Source: Rhabdophis nuchalis (lineage: Eukaryota; Chordata; Lepidosauria; Squamata; Natricidae). Taken from it: 64,000 nt of DNA. The stretch lies in contig CM077647.1 in assembly GCA_039707465.1 (NCBI GenBank), forward strand, positions 176,076,663 through 176,140,662, in the 5' to 3' direction. Within the stretch, counting starts at the first letter, position 1; the number at the start of each line of letters is the position of its first letter. The position numbers were made by a program, and so were the translations under genes. Below are positions 1 to 21,779 of the stretch, in pieces. The notes beneath the pieces were generated by a model, which saw nothing but the letters and a program-made list of their open reading frames with translations, was not told the origin of the DNA and made no database searches.

Positions 1-237
1 ACCATGTTTTCCCGAAAAAAAGACAGGATCTTATTTTCTTTTGACCCCCGAAATATGTGCTTGACCTTATTTTCAGTGAGGTCATATTATTTTTGAGGTG
101 CAGGAGGCAGCGAGCGTGGTGACCTCATGGCTGCTGCTGTGTTGCAATATTTTCAGGGAGGGCTTATTCTGGTGCATGCACTCAAAAACCCAATTGGGCT
201 TATTATTCGGGGAGGTCTTATTTTCGGGGAAACAGGA
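1..237. mobile_element. TA-flanked inverted-repeat transposon (MITE-like), left end at window edge
   Basis: Ends resemble each other as inverted repeats (start ACCATGTTTTCCCG, end CGGGGAAACAGG) and the right end abuts TA. The same family occurs at 47401-47652. Internal sequence is repetitive with no gene. Tc1/mariner-like by TA flanks. Confidence 0.6.
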
Positions 238-239
238 TA

Positions 240-645
240 GTTTAATGAAAAGAAGGACTAGGGGTGGTGTGATAGTACTGTTCTAATATCGAAGTGACTG
301 CTAGGAATAAGAGGGTGGTTGTCAACAAATTTTCTAAAACAGGGGTCTCCAACCTTTGCAACTTTAAGTCTAAAGGACTTCAGCTCCCAGACTTCTCCAG
401 CTGAAGTCCTTCAGACTTAAAGTTGCAAAGGTTGGAGACCCCTGTTCTAAAGCACCTGAAGGCAGGACAAGAAGCAATGGATAGAAACTAATCAAGGAGA
501 GAACCAACCTAGAACTAGGAGAAATTTCATGACAGTGAGAATAATTAATCAGTGGAATGATTTGCCTTTAGAACTTGTGAGTGGTTCAGTGACTGGAGGT
601 TTTTAAGAAGAGATTGGACAACCATTTTTCTGAAATCGTGTAGGG
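240..645 (+). mobile_element. CR1 LINE 3' fragment, part 1
   Basis: Decayed CR1 ORF2 C-terminus (peptides such as LIKERTN followed by NFMTVRIINQWNDLP). It is interrupted by a small hAT element at 340-444 and by a large hAT at 646-2393. It resumes at 2402-2475 with the usual 3' end, which lies 28 bp before exon 3 of gene A. Confidence 0.7.
340..444. mobile_element. 105-bp hAT-type MITE
   Basis: Near-perfect hairpin with ends CAGGGGTCTCCAACC and its complement, flanked by 8-bp duplications TTCTAAAA (332-339) and TTCTAAAG (445-452), 7 of 8 matching. Inserted in the CR1 copy. Confidence 0.8.
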
Positions 646-741
646 CAGTGATGGTGAAACTTTTTTGCCTCGGGTGCCAAAAGCACACGCTTGTGCAATA
701 TTGCACACACTCGGGTGTCCACCCCCATCATTTAATCCCCC

Positions 742-1672
742 CATAATAATAATAATAATAATAATAATAATTTTTATTTATAACCCGCTCTCTCTCCCCG
801 AAGGGACTCGAGGCGGGGCACAGGGAATTAAAAAGTTAGAAAAAATACAAAATTTAGAACAATAAACATACATAAATACTGACTAAAAGGCATATTAAAC
901 AGAAAACCCTGCGCTAAAATTCCCAAATATTTACTAAAAATCCCTAAACAATCAGAAGAGACTATCCTAGGCCGGCCAAGCGAAAAAGATGTGTTTTTAG
1001 TTTCAGATGGAAGGAGCGGAGGTCCGTGGTTGTTCTAATATCAAGGGGAAGGTCGTTCCAGAGGGCTGGGCCCGCCACAGAGAAGGCCCTTCCCCTGGGC
1101 GTCGCCCGCTGACAAAGTCTAGTGGACGGCACCCGGAGAAGTCCCTCTCTGTGCGAGCGAATCGGCCGTGAGGATGTATGGGGCAGGATCCGATCCCGCA
1201 GGTAGCTAGGTCCCGAGCCATGGAGCGCTTTGAAGATGACAACTAGCACCTTGAAGCGCACCCGGAAGACGACAGGCAGCCAGTGCAGCTCGCGCAAGAG
1301 CGGTGTTATGTGGGTGAATCTAGAAACACCCATAATTGCCCGCGCGGCTGCATTCTGGACTAACTGAAGTCTCCGGGTGCACCTCAAGGGGAGCCCCATG
1401 TAGAGAGAGTTACAATAGTCCAGTCGGGATGTCACGAGAGCATGAGTGACTGTGCGAAGGGCGTCCCGATCCAATAGGGGGCGCAATTGGCGAACCAGGC
1501 GAACCTGGTAAAACGCCCTCCTGGCCACGGCTGTCACTTGATCTTCCATGGACAGCCGGGCATCCAGGAGGACACCCAGATTGCGCACCCAATCCACAGG
1601 GGCAAGATGCCATGCCATGCCCCCTGTGCATGTGTGCGTGACACCCCACCCTGCTGCCCCACAAATACACAT
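742..1672 (-). mobile_element. CR1/L2-clade LINE, 3' fragment with reverse-transcriptase C-terminus
   Basis: Minus-strand open frame of about 236 codons includes [31 protein letters not shown] and LRELHWLP, typical of the C-terminal reverse-transcriptase region of CR1/L2-group LINEs. The 3' tail ends in an ATA repeat. It is head to head with the copy at 1676-2146. Confidence 0.8.
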
Positions 1673-1675
1673 ACA

Positions 1676-2146
1676 ACCTTTGTGGCTCGGGGCCTAGTTA
1701 TATGTGAGACCGCCTCCTGCCCCATACATCCCTTAGACCGATACGCTCCCACAGAGAGGGCCTTCTCAGGGTGCCGTCGGCCGGACAATGCCGACTGGCG
1801 ACACCCAGAGGAAGAACCTTCTCTGTGGCAGGTCCAGCCCTCTGGAATGACCTACCCCCTGAACTACGTACCATCACCGACCTCCGCCTCTTCCGCCAAT
1901 GTCTTAAGACATATTTGTTTCAACAAGCCGGCCTAGCCTAACCTCCCATGGGGACTTTTAGGTAGTTTTAAATTGGGTTTTAAAATGTGGTTTTAGCGCA
2001 GGATAGGATTATTTAATAGTTTTTTAAATTATATTTATTGTATTTTGTATGCTTTTTAAATTTCCTGTGCGCCGCCCTGGGTCCTCTGTGGAGAAGGGTG
2101 GGATATAAATTTAATAAAATAAAAATAAATAAATACATTTGTTGGA
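1676..2146 (+). mobile_element. CR1/L2-clade LINE 3' fragment
   Basis: Decayed C-terminal ORF2 sequence on the plus strand, then the 3' end GCGCCGCCCTGGGTCC and an AAATA tail. Same family as 742-1672 in opposite orientation; together they form a partial inverted repeat. Confidence 0.75.
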
Positions 2147-2401
2147 GCCTGGGGAGGGTGAAAACGCCCCCCTCCCAGAGGCCCTCCGGTGGGCCCAGTA
2201 AGTCCATTTTTCACTCTCTGGAGTCTTTCCTGAAGCCTCCAGAGGATTAAAAAAACTGCTGAAAATCAAGGCTGAAAATCAGCTGGCCAGCGTGTGCATG
2301 TGTGCTGAAGCTGACAAGGCAACATCTTGCATGCCCTCAGAAATGGCTCTGCATGCCACCTGTGGCACGCGTGCCATAGGTTCGCCATCACGGGTATAGG
2401 G

Positions 2402-2475
2402 TGTTTGAGCAGGGTGTTGGATTAGGAGACCTCCAAGGTCCCTTCCAACTCCTGTTATTCTATTATTCTGTTAAT
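2402..2475 (+). mobile_element. CR1 LINE 3' end, part 2
   Basis: Contains CTCCAAGGTCCCTTCCAAC and an ATTCT-type tail, continuing the copy interrupted at 645. It ends 28 bp before the exon 3 acceptor of gene A. Confidence 0.7.
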
Positions 2476-2503
2476 CTCGTTTAACCTATTGACTTTCTTT
2501 CAG

Positions 2504-13364
<10,861 letters not shown>

Positions 13365-13689
13365 AGACTATGAGTATCCAAATAATATATGCAGAATTAT
13401 TTAAGTTTAACCAAACTTTAAATGTATGCAGTTAAATATGATTCTTGGATTGGATTTCCACGAGGCTCAGTAGAGCCTGCTATTTTCCAGCTGGTCTTAC
13501 CACAATGCTTTTGGATCCTTCTTATATGATTCTTAACGTACAGGATTGTTCATTCTTCTGTTCCCAAAAAACAGGTGTGATTTTAATTAAATTTGTTTAA
13601 ATATATGATCTGAAGAGAAACAATGTGTACATTTTATTGAAATCAATCCACATTTAATTTCTACCTGTTATTTGAAATCCAATCTCCAA
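13365..13689. other. Likely 3' flank of gene A
   Basis: A/T-rich sequence after the stop codon of gene A. No clear AATAAA near the stop and no other feature recognised. Confidence 0.4.
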
Positions 13690-14575
13690 TATTTTTTATT
13701 TATTTATTTAATATTTAATTTGTAAAACCGCTCCCTCTCCCCACAGGGACTCGGGGCGGTGCACAGGGAAAAATAAAACAATAAATATGCAAACATAGCA
13801 TAAAAACGAATTAAATCTAATACCTGTGCTAAAATCCCATTAAACACTAAAATACCCAATAATTAAATAAAAACCCTATAGCAGAGAGACTACCCTAGGC
13901 CGGCCAAGCAGAAAAGATGTGTTTTTAGTTTCAGACGGAAGGAGCGGAGGTCCGTGGTTGTCCTAATATCGGGGGGAAGGTCGTTCCAGGGGGCAGGGCC
14001 CGCCACAGAGAGCGCCCTTCCCCTGGGCGTCGCCCGCTGACAAAGTCTAGTGGACGGCACCCGGAGAAGCCCCTCTCTGTGGGAGCGAATCGGCCGTGAG
14101 GATGTATGAGGCAGGATCCGATCCCGCAGATAGCTAGGTCCCAAGCCATGGAGCGCTTTAAAGATGATAACTAACACCTTGAAGCGCACCCGGAAGATAA
14201 CAGGCAGCCAGTGCAGCTCGCGCAAGAGCGGTGTTACGTGGGTAGACCTAGCGGTTTCCATAATTGCTCACGCGACTGCATTCTGGACCAACTGAAGTCT
14301 CCGGGTGCACCTCAAGGGGAGCCCCATGTAGAGAGAGTTACAATAGTCCAATCGGGATGTCACGAGTGCATGAGTGACTGTGCGAAGGGCGTCCCGATCC
14401 AATAGGGGGCGCAATTGGCGAACCAGGCGAACCTGGTAAAACGCCCTCCTGGCCACGGCTGTCACTTGATCTTCCATGGACAGACGGGCATCCAGGAGGA
14501 CACCCAAATTGCGTGCCCCATCCACAGGGGCAAGATGTTCGCCCCCTATGGCCAGTGATGGAGTTAGCTGGTTGA
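13690..14575 (-). mobile_element. CR1/L2-clade LINE 3' fragment
   Basis: Minus-strand ORF2 C-terminus in two frames (LAPVDGARNLGVLLDARLSM and [20 protein letters not shown]) with the CCGCTCCCTCTCCCC tail region. Confidence 0.8.
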
Positions 14576-14597
14576 ATCGGGCTGGTTGAATATTGAG

Positions 14598-14842
14598 CTG
14601 CAGTAGCACAATAGTTAGAACGCAGCAGGCTATTTCTGCTGACTGCCCCCCGACTGCAATTTGGCAATTCGAATCTCACCATGTTCAAGGTTGACTCAGC
14701 CTTCCATCCTTATGAGGTAGGTAAAATGAGGACCCAGATTTTTGGGGACAATATGCTGACTCTGTAAACTGCTTAGAGAGGGCTGTGAAGCACTGTGAAA
14801 TGGTATGTGTCTAAGGTCGATTGCAATTGCTATTAGGCAAAG
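14598..14842 (+). mobile_element. TTGCTA-tailed tRNA SINE
   Basis: CAGTAGCACAATAGTTAG head, GTTCAAGGTTGACTCAGCC body and GCAATTGCTATT tail. Confidence 0.65.
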
Positions 14843-14956
14843 CTATAAAACAGCACATAATTTTGAATATTTCAATATTCCCTATTCTCACTTGTCAAAT
14901 AATAACATTAGATGTATACAAGGGAGATGTTAAGAATGAAAAGATAAATATAGGAT

Positions 14957-15241
14957 CAGTCGAGCCTGCAAAGCATGAATAATAAACAGTTAATCCTTTA
15001 TCAAAAAGTGCCTGACCACTCAACCCAATACAGAATAACATTGCCATTCATCAAGAATATCTCAGAAACCACCAACAGAGTGCTGCAACCATATGGAATG
15101 AGCATAGCATACAAGCCAACTAAAGCCCTCCAAAACATGCTAAGCAAACCTAATGATCTTGCAACTCCAGAAGGGGGGGAAAACAGGAGTCATTTACATT
15201 GCCACATACAGTGTAAGGACTTCAGCAATCACTGCATAGGA
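14957..15241 (+). mobile_element. Penelope-like element fragment with GIY-YIG endonuclease, part 1
   Basis: Encodes LPFIKNISETTNRVLQPYG and MSIAYKPTKALQNMLSKP, then a one-frame shift to GVIYIATYSV. This is the region between reverse transcriptase and GIY-YIG nuclease of Penelope-like elements. It continues at 16308 with IGQTGRSLAECIHDHQLAI. Confidence 0.7.
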
Positions 15242-16307
15242 CAGTGAGGGCGAAACTTTTCAGCATCAAGTGCCAAAAAGGTCGCATGGAAATATTGTGT
15301 GTCTGTGTTCTCATTGGGGCTGCACTACAGAAAAGTCTAGGTTCTAGAGTGCATGCATGCCCAATGATCAGCAGGCCAGCATGCATGCACAGGATGGTTT
15401 CCGGCACTGCCGCATGCGAGAAGGGATCACGCTTTGGAAAAGCCAAACATCCAGGTTCTAGCATGCATGCATGCCTGACAATCAGCTGGCAAGTGTACAT
15501 GCACACACTGGTTTTCGGCACTGCCATGCACACAAAGGGCAACTGATCACCATACCATCACCAGTTCTGGTCACCATACCTTCAGAAGGATATTATGGAA
15601 ATGGAAAATGTGCAGAGGAGGGCAACCAGAATGATTAGGGGGCTGGAACACCTTCCTTACCATCTGAGGCTGCAACGGCTGGGCATCTTCACTCTAGAAC
15701 GACGGCGCCTGAGAGGTGACCTGATTGAAGTCTATAAAATCATGCATGGTGTGGACAAAGTAGGAAAGGAAAAACTGTTTTCCCTATCGCACAACACTAA
15801 AACTAGGGGGCACTCTATGAAACTTTTGATAGCTAGACCTCAAACAAATAAGAGGAAGTACTTTTCCACCCAGAGGATCACTGGTCTATGGAACTCCCTG
15901 CCAGAAGAAGTGGTGACAGCTGTCAGCCTCAACACCTTTAAGAAAGGATTAGACGAGTTCATGGAGAACAAGGGTATCAATGGTTATCATGATGGATGCC
16001 TAAGGACACCCTCCGGGTTGGAGAGATAGGCAGGATATCTCTCAATGCCATTTGCAGGGAATCATAAGCAGGTGAAGACATCTGCTTGGGAAGACCGTGA
16101 AGCAAATGGTGAGCCACTGTGTGAGACAGAATGCTGGACTGGATGGGCAGTGGCCTGTTCCAGCAAGGCTATTCTTATGTTCTTATGTTCTTATGATCAT
16201 TGCACATGCATGCATACCAGAAACCCGGAAGACAAACAGGCAAAGCTGCATATGCCAAGCAACATGACTTCATGTTGGACACATGTACCATAGGTTCGCC
16301 ATCATGG
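15242..16307. mobile_element. hAT-type element inserted in the Penelope-like fragment
   Basis: Starts CAGTGAGGGCGAAAC, ends GTTCGCCATCATGG, flanked by GCATAGGA (15234-15241) and ACATAGGA (16308-16315), 7 of 8 matching. Its middle is a CR1 copy (15555-16192). Confidence 0.75.
15555..16192 (+). mobile_element. CR1 LINE 3' fragment with TTCTTATG tail
   Basis: Open frame of 144 codons (15595-16029) with VQRRATRMIRGLEHLPYHL, LERRRLRGDLIEVYKIM and LWNSLPEEVV, the CR1 ORF2 C-terminus. The tail repeats TTCTTATG. Relatively young, as the frame is open. Confidence 0.85.
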
Positions 16308-16400
16308 ACATAGGACAAACAGGCAGAAGTCTGGCAGAATGCATCCATGATCACCAACTAGCAATAAGAAGACATAATAAAAAATCATTTGGATTCAAAT
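16308..16400 (+). mobile_element. Penelope-like GIY-YIG fragment, part 2
   Basis: Continuation of 14957-15241 encoding the YIG-like half IGQTGRSLAECIHDHQ of a GIY-YIG nuclease. Confidence 0.6.
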
Positions 16401-16529
16401 GATTCATTTGGAAAAAAGGATAGAAAGACATTGATAGAAAGACTCTGTTCCTGAGGCTCAGGAGAGGTGGAGACTGTGGGTCACATGCTCCTTAGATGTT
16501 TCTTTTACACAGAGATTAGAGAAAAAAAC

Positions 16530-16617
16530 CAGGGGTGGGATTCTATTGGTTCAGACCAGTACGGGCGAAGTGTGCGATCACCAAACCAGTAGTAAAACTG
16601 GTAAGATTCCACCACTG
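16530..16617. mobile_element. 88-bp hAT-type MITE
   Basis: CAGGGGTGGGATTCT to ATTCCACCACTG inverted ends, flanked by AAAAAAAC and GAAAAAAC (7 of 8). Confidence 0.6.
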
Positions 16618-17009
16618 GAAAAAACATTCTGCTAATAACTGCTAGGTATCCTGGCAGGTATCCTATTTTCAGTGGTTGCTTAAAGATAAATAATCTATAA
16701 CTACAGCGCAGGTGGCCAGATTCTGGGATTCGTCGGAAGCACATGTCTTCTCACCATAATTGTGTTAGATAACAAATGTGGCAAACCCTTTGCACTGCTT
16801 AGTCCTTTCCCTTTTAGTGTTGAATCTACAACGGGCCAAACAGTTAATGGATTGTAATTGTAGTATAGCTAGACCATATATAATCCACAGACTGGATTTT
16901 ATTATATATTTTAGCTGTTATTTATTATTTTACACTAGACTTTTTAATTGTATATTTACTGAGCACTTTAATTTATTCTGGTCTCTGGTCTAAGACTGTA
17001 ATAAATTGA

Positions 17010-17556
17010 CTGATTTATTTTATTTTTATTTATTTTATTAAATTTATACCCTGCCCTTCTCCAAAAGGACCCAGGGCGGCGCACAGGAATTTAAAATACA
17101 ATACAAAATCAAGTAAAAATTTAAAAAACTTATTTCATACCCATCCTGCGCTAAAAACAAATTAAAATCCCCAAATTTAAAACTGTCTAAAATAGTCATT
17201 TGTGGAGGTTACGCTAGGCCGGCTAAATGGAACAAATGTATCTTTAAACACTGGCGGAAGAGGCGGAGGTCGGAGATGGTGCGAAGTTCAGGGGGTAGGT
17301 CGTTCCAAAGGGCAGGGCCCACCACAGAGAAGGCTCTTCCCCTGGGTGTCGCCAGTCGGCATTGTCCGGCCGACGGCACCCTGAGAAGGCCCTCTCTGTG
17401 GGAGCGGATTGGCCGTAGGAATGTATGGGGCAAGAGACGGTCTCGCATATAACTAGGCCCCGAGCCATGGAGCGCTTTGAAGATGGTCATCAAAACCTTG
17501 AAGCGCACCCGAAAGACCACAGGAAGCCAGTGCAACTCGCACAGGATTGATTGAAT
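17010..17556 (-). mobile_element. CR1/L2-clade LINE 3' fragment
   Basis: Minus-strand MHWLPVVFRVRFKVLMTIF and [19 protein letters not shown]; 3' end CTGCCCTTCTCC with a TTTATT tail. Confidence 0.8.
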
Positions 17557-17605
17557 TGGGAAAATGTGACCATCCTAGACCAAGTGAACTCGAAATGCAC
17601 TATGG

Positions 17606-17818
17606 CAGTGGTGGGCAAACTCATTAGTCAACAGAGCCAAATATCAACATTACCATGATTGAAATTTCTTTTGAGAGCCAGAAGGTGTGGCCTGTTTTGT
17701 GCGAGTGGCTCAGAGGTCATGTGACCGGGTGGGTGTGGCCAACTTGGAAAATGTGAAACTCACTTAGCAATGGTCTTGCTTAGCAACCAAACTTTTGGGC
17801 TCAATTATGGTCATAAGT

Positions 17819-17893
<75 letters not shown>

Positions 17894-18570
17894 CTCTCTC
17901 TCTCTCTCTCTTACTTTCTTTTTCTTTATTTCTCTTTCTCTCTTTTTCTTTCTCTCTCTCTCTCTTTGTATCTCTGTCTCTCTCTCCTTCGTCCACCCAT
18001 CTCTGTCACTCTGTGTGTGTGTGTGTGTGTGTGTGTCTGTCTGTCTCACATTCACTCACTTAATCACTCATTCTGTGTCTCTGTCTATCTTTCTCTCTCT
18101 CCCTCCCTCTCTCTGTCTCTCCCTGTCTCTCTGTGTGTGTCTGTCACTCTCTCTGATTCCCTCCCTCCCTCCCTTTCTGTCTCTCTCTGTGTCTGTGCCT
18201 CTCTCTGTCTGTCTGTCTGTCTCTTCCCCCCCCCCCATGGAGCCTTCCCCTGGAAGTAGCCTGGCCTGCTCGCCCGTCGGCCGCGCTTGCTTACTCACTT
18301 GCTCACCCACCGGATGCTGGTTCCTTCCCCCTCTCGCGGAGCCTTCTCAGCCCCTGGGAAGCACAGTGGGGGAGGCTACGGCTGCCTCTTTGGTCTCTTT
18401 CCATGGGAGGAGGGAGGGAACCAGCAGCCAGTGGGTGAGCGAGTGGATCTGGCATGTAGGGAGGGTTGCTGCACCCAGGAGTCCCACCATCGGTGAGGGT
18501 GGAGGAAGAGATGCACTCGAGGGGCCAAAGAGCCGCTTGTGGCTCACGAGCTGCGGTTTGCCGACCACTG
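17606..18570. mobile_element. 965-bp hAT-type element with internal CTTT/CT tract
   Basis: Ends CAGTGGTGGGCAAAC and GTTTGCCGACCACTG, flanked by CACTATGG (17598-17605) and CACTGTGG (18571-18578), 7 of 8. Interior is (CTTT)n from 17818 to about 17892 grading into CT/GT simple repeats. No transposase. Internal sequence before the tract resembles 55211-55638. Confidence 0.8.
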
Positions 18571-18732
18571 CACTGTGGAATCCATTAGAAGCCTGGCACT
18601 TTGACAAAATACCATACCAGGAAAGACCTTCCTCTTATGTTAAACCAATGTAGTTCCCAAACAGACAGGGGGAAATGGTAAAAGAATCCCTGTGGATTTC
18701 ACACCACCAGTCATTGCCAACTGTAGGGGGCA

Positions 18733-18990
18733 GTGATCCTCTCTGTGTCAAGGCTGTTGAAACACAGCTGTCCAAAATCATTTCCAAGGTCATGTAGCCA
18801 GCATGACATTATGGACCACTGTTGCCACCAAAGGGGTACCTATTTATCTACTTGCATTTGTATGATTTCAAATTGCTAGATTGGCAGGAGCTGGGGTGAG
18901 GACCAGAGCTGAAGCTTGTCACATGGAGCTTGGGTCTTGAACCTGGCTTTCCAGCTGACAAGCCCATCATCTTAACCATTCAATTACTTG
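18733..18990 (-). mobile_element. Degenerate Sauria-type SINE
   Basis: GTCATGTAGCCAGCATGAC and CTACTTGCATTTG motifs follow the order seen in the minus-strand copy at 58441. Confidence 0.45.
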
Positions 18991-19033
18991 TCACCCTCAA
19001 ACAGTCAAGACACATAGAATATCTCTTTCAAAT

Positions 19034-19330
19034 CTTAGGGTGTCAAGGTTCCAAATAGCATCCAAAAGTAAATCAGAGTCCAAGGCAAAGCATTCCTCAA
19101 AGTTCCAATTTATTAAGAGAGCCATGTTGGCACATCTGGGAAAACCTGAATCTGAAAGCTTCCCGGTTTTCCCCACCCAATTGAAAGTTCACAAACTTGC
19201 CCAACACCCACAAGTCCATCACATAGTCCAATCTTCCACTGCCATGCTGGCAGTTCCACCCATCCAATTCCAGTCAGTGGCAGAGGTGAGACAAAGGATG
19301 ACCTTGGCTTTCTAGAAAGAATTTTGTTGT
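19034..19330 (-). mobile_element. LTR-like or unclassified repeat
   Basis: Starts GGGTGTCAAGGTTCC and contains TCTGGGAAAACCTGAATCTG, matching in reverse the repeat at 21780-22195; a third piece is at 35161-35370. TGT-start and repeated copies suggest an LTR, but no paired partner or coding region was found. Confidence 0.35.
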
Positions 19331-19857
19331 GGCTACATAGTATGTGACTCCTTACCATTCCCCCTCCCATTTTCCCACAACAGAAAATGCATAGTAGAAT
19401 AATAGAAATTGTGGCAGGCCAAAAGACCCAAAAGAAAAGATGGCTGCAGGCCTGGCAATAGGATACTTATTTCCATAAATAAGCCAGAAAAGACTTTGAA
19501 GTTCAAAACCAGCACTTTGAATTGGATCCAATGGTGAATGGTCAACCAATGAAACTCACAGAACAGAGATGTAATATGCATAATTCTGGAAGCACATATA
19601 ATACTTGTAATACAGCATTGCACACCAAGTGAAGCTTCTGAAAACTCTTCAAGGGCAGCCCCATATAGCCAACTTGGAAGTTTGACTAGGACTTAAGTGA
19701 CAAAGAGGCCATCACAGCTGGAAAAAGAGTTCAGGAGCCCATTTTCACTGACAAAGCACTCAGGCCACCCTAGGCACCCCTGACACGATTGACATTGAGC
19801 TGGCCATGCCCATCCTGGCCATGCCCCCCCCCCACCCCTGAGGTCAATCTCAACTCT

Positions 19858-20318
19858 GATAGCTTAGGACCTGGGTACCTACGAGATCGCCTTCTGCCAC
19901 TGGGAGCCTCCCACCAGCCAGTACGCTCCCATAGAGAGGGTCTCCTCATGGTGCCGTCGGCTAAACAATGTCGACTGGTGACACTCAAGGGGGGGGGGCT
20001 TCTCTGTGGGAGTCCCTGTCCTCTGGAACGAAATTTCCCCCGGAATTATGAATTATCCCTGACTTACGCACTTTCCATCGTGCTCTTAAAACTTTTCTTT
20101 TTCAACAAGCCGGGCTGGCGTAAATACAAATTTTATTAATCTTAATTGGGTTTGTTGGTTTTTTAACTTTTATTATGGGCCAAATTATTTAATATGTTTT
20201 TAAATTGTTTTAACTTTTGTATATCTGTGTTTTATTTTGGCTGTACACCGCCCTGAGTCCTTCAGGAGAAGGGCGGTATAAAAATATAAATAAACTAAAC
20301 TAAATTAAACTGATGTAG
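19858..20318 (+). mobile_element. CR1/L2-clade LINE 3' fragment
   Basis: Decayed HREGLLMVPSAKQCRLVTL-type sequence and 3' end CACCGCCCTGAGTCC with an AAATAAACTAA tail. Confidence 0.75.
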
Positions 20319-20590
20319 CCCTCAATGAATTTGAGTTTGACACGCCTGTTCTAGAATGACCTGGACTGAAGGAACAATTACTCTTGGGGGGCCAGCATAT
20401 GATATAAGAACTTGACAATATACAGAGAAAGATGCATTATTTAATCATTATTTTAATTAATTGTGCCCTGCTTACTCAGGTCACAGCAGAGTGAAAAACC
20501 ATTTAATGGAAAAAGACAAATAAATCAGCACTGGAGGTCCAGATGAAAAAGATTTACACAACCACCATGTTTTGTGCTTGTGGTCACATA

Positions 20591-21305
20591 CCATATTTTT
20601 CGGAGTATAAGACGCACCTTTTTCCTCCCTAAAAGAGGGTGAAAATGTGGGTGCATCTTATACACTGAATGTAGCCTCACCCACCCACTAGCCTCAACCC
20701 TTTTGCCTCTGCCTCCCAGCAATTTACCTCTGCAGCAAACAGGGGCTTGCGGAGGCTTCAATAGACTATAGCAATCCCTGCAGCCTGAAACAGCTGATGA
20801 TCAGGAGAAATTGAAAGTGAAACTTGCTGTTTACTCCACATGGCAAATTTCCAGGAGGCAGATTTCTTTTTCCTTGTGCTAACCAGCTGTTTGCTGTAAG
20901 GAGGTAAGTCAACAGCTATAAATGCCTATAGAATGTTTAAATTATTAGACTTATTTTTTAAAGACTGCTTTATTATTATTCTAGACAACTTAACAAAGTG
21001 AAGAAGCTTTTTAAAATAAATGTTTGATCTGAAGAGGCCCAGTGCTATTGTTTTAAAAAGTGCTATTCTTTTAAATAGCAGAGAATAACTATAATCCCAG
21101 AAAGCACATCGGTTTTAACAGCATCTGTACAAGTATAGTCTGAAATATAACACTACAAACAGTGTATATTGTCTGTACTGTTTGCTCTTTGTTGCCCAGG
21201 AGGGAAATTGCTGGGAGGCAGAAACAGGTATTTTTCCCTTGTTTTCCTCCCCAAAAGTAAGGGGCATCTTCTACTTTGGAACGTCTTATACTCCAAAAAA
21301 TACAG
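20591..21305. mobile_element. TA-flanked inverted-repeat transposon (ATTTTTCGGAGTATAAGACG family)
   Basis: Left end CCATATTTTTCGGAG and right end CTCCAAAAAATACAG, flanked by TA. No transposase. Relatives: 24429-25180, 36830-37179 (fragment), 60784-61185 and a partial copy near 32850. Confidence 0.7.
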
Positions 21306-21489
21306 TAGGTTGTGGTTGTGCTCACATAGATTGGCACAAAGGAGACACATACTGCAAAAAACCAACATGTTAAAGGGAATGCTTCATTGAAGCTTCCAGC
21401 AATTTTACAAGCAGATAAAGTCATGATAAAGCTCGTAAAAGCTATGAGGCTTATCTAGACAGGACTATGTAAAACTTAAAAACTGACCT

Positions 21490-21738
21490 TCATTGTGTCT
21501 ATGGAGATTCTTGGTCATTCAGGTCATTGTTGTCCCAAAGGTGCTTTTTCAAAAGACAACTGGACTTTGTGGTTTTTTTCTTTGAAGATATTTCGCTTCT
21601 CATCTAAGAAGCTTCTTCACCTCTGGAGAGAGCTGAAGAAGACTCTTGGATAAGAAACAAAATGCCTTCAAAGAAAAACCAGAAAGTCCAGTCCAGTTGC
21701 CTCTTGAAAAAGCACCTTTGGGATGACCTTTACTACAT
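21490..21738. mobile_element. Penelope-type head-to-head inverted repeat
   Basis: Left arm TGTCTATGGAGATTCTTGG... to CTTCTCATCTAAGAAGC, right arm its imperfect complement ending AAGCACCTTTGGGATGACC. Organisation as at 4512-4787, different family. Confidence 0.55.
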
Positions 21739-21779
21739 TGTTAAATCACTTCTTCAGTAACTGAGAATGAATCTAATTC

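Larger units (their letters stand above)
646..2393. mobile_element. hAT-type element carrying two inverted LINE fragments
   Basis: Starts CAGTGATGG and ends CCATCACGG, flanked by 8-bp sequences GTGTAGGG (638-645) and GTATAGGG (2394-2401), 7 of 8 matching. Most of its length is later LINE insertions (742-2146). Related hAT pieces lie at 15242-16307 and 54459-54831. Confidence 0.75.

Noticed and set aside
962..1672. A 236-codon host gene on the minus strand
   Set aside because: Reverse-transcriptase C-terminus repeated at more than ten places in the window.
1..2503. Missing exons 1 and 2 of gene A
   Set aside because: Searched by eye for [14 protein letters not shown] and WYQPGD-type sequence on both strands; only transposon sequence is present.
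17770..18653. Ser/Leu/Phe-rich and Lys/Glu-rich frames of up to 212 codons
   Set aside because: They read the CTTT and CT simple repeats inside a hAT element.
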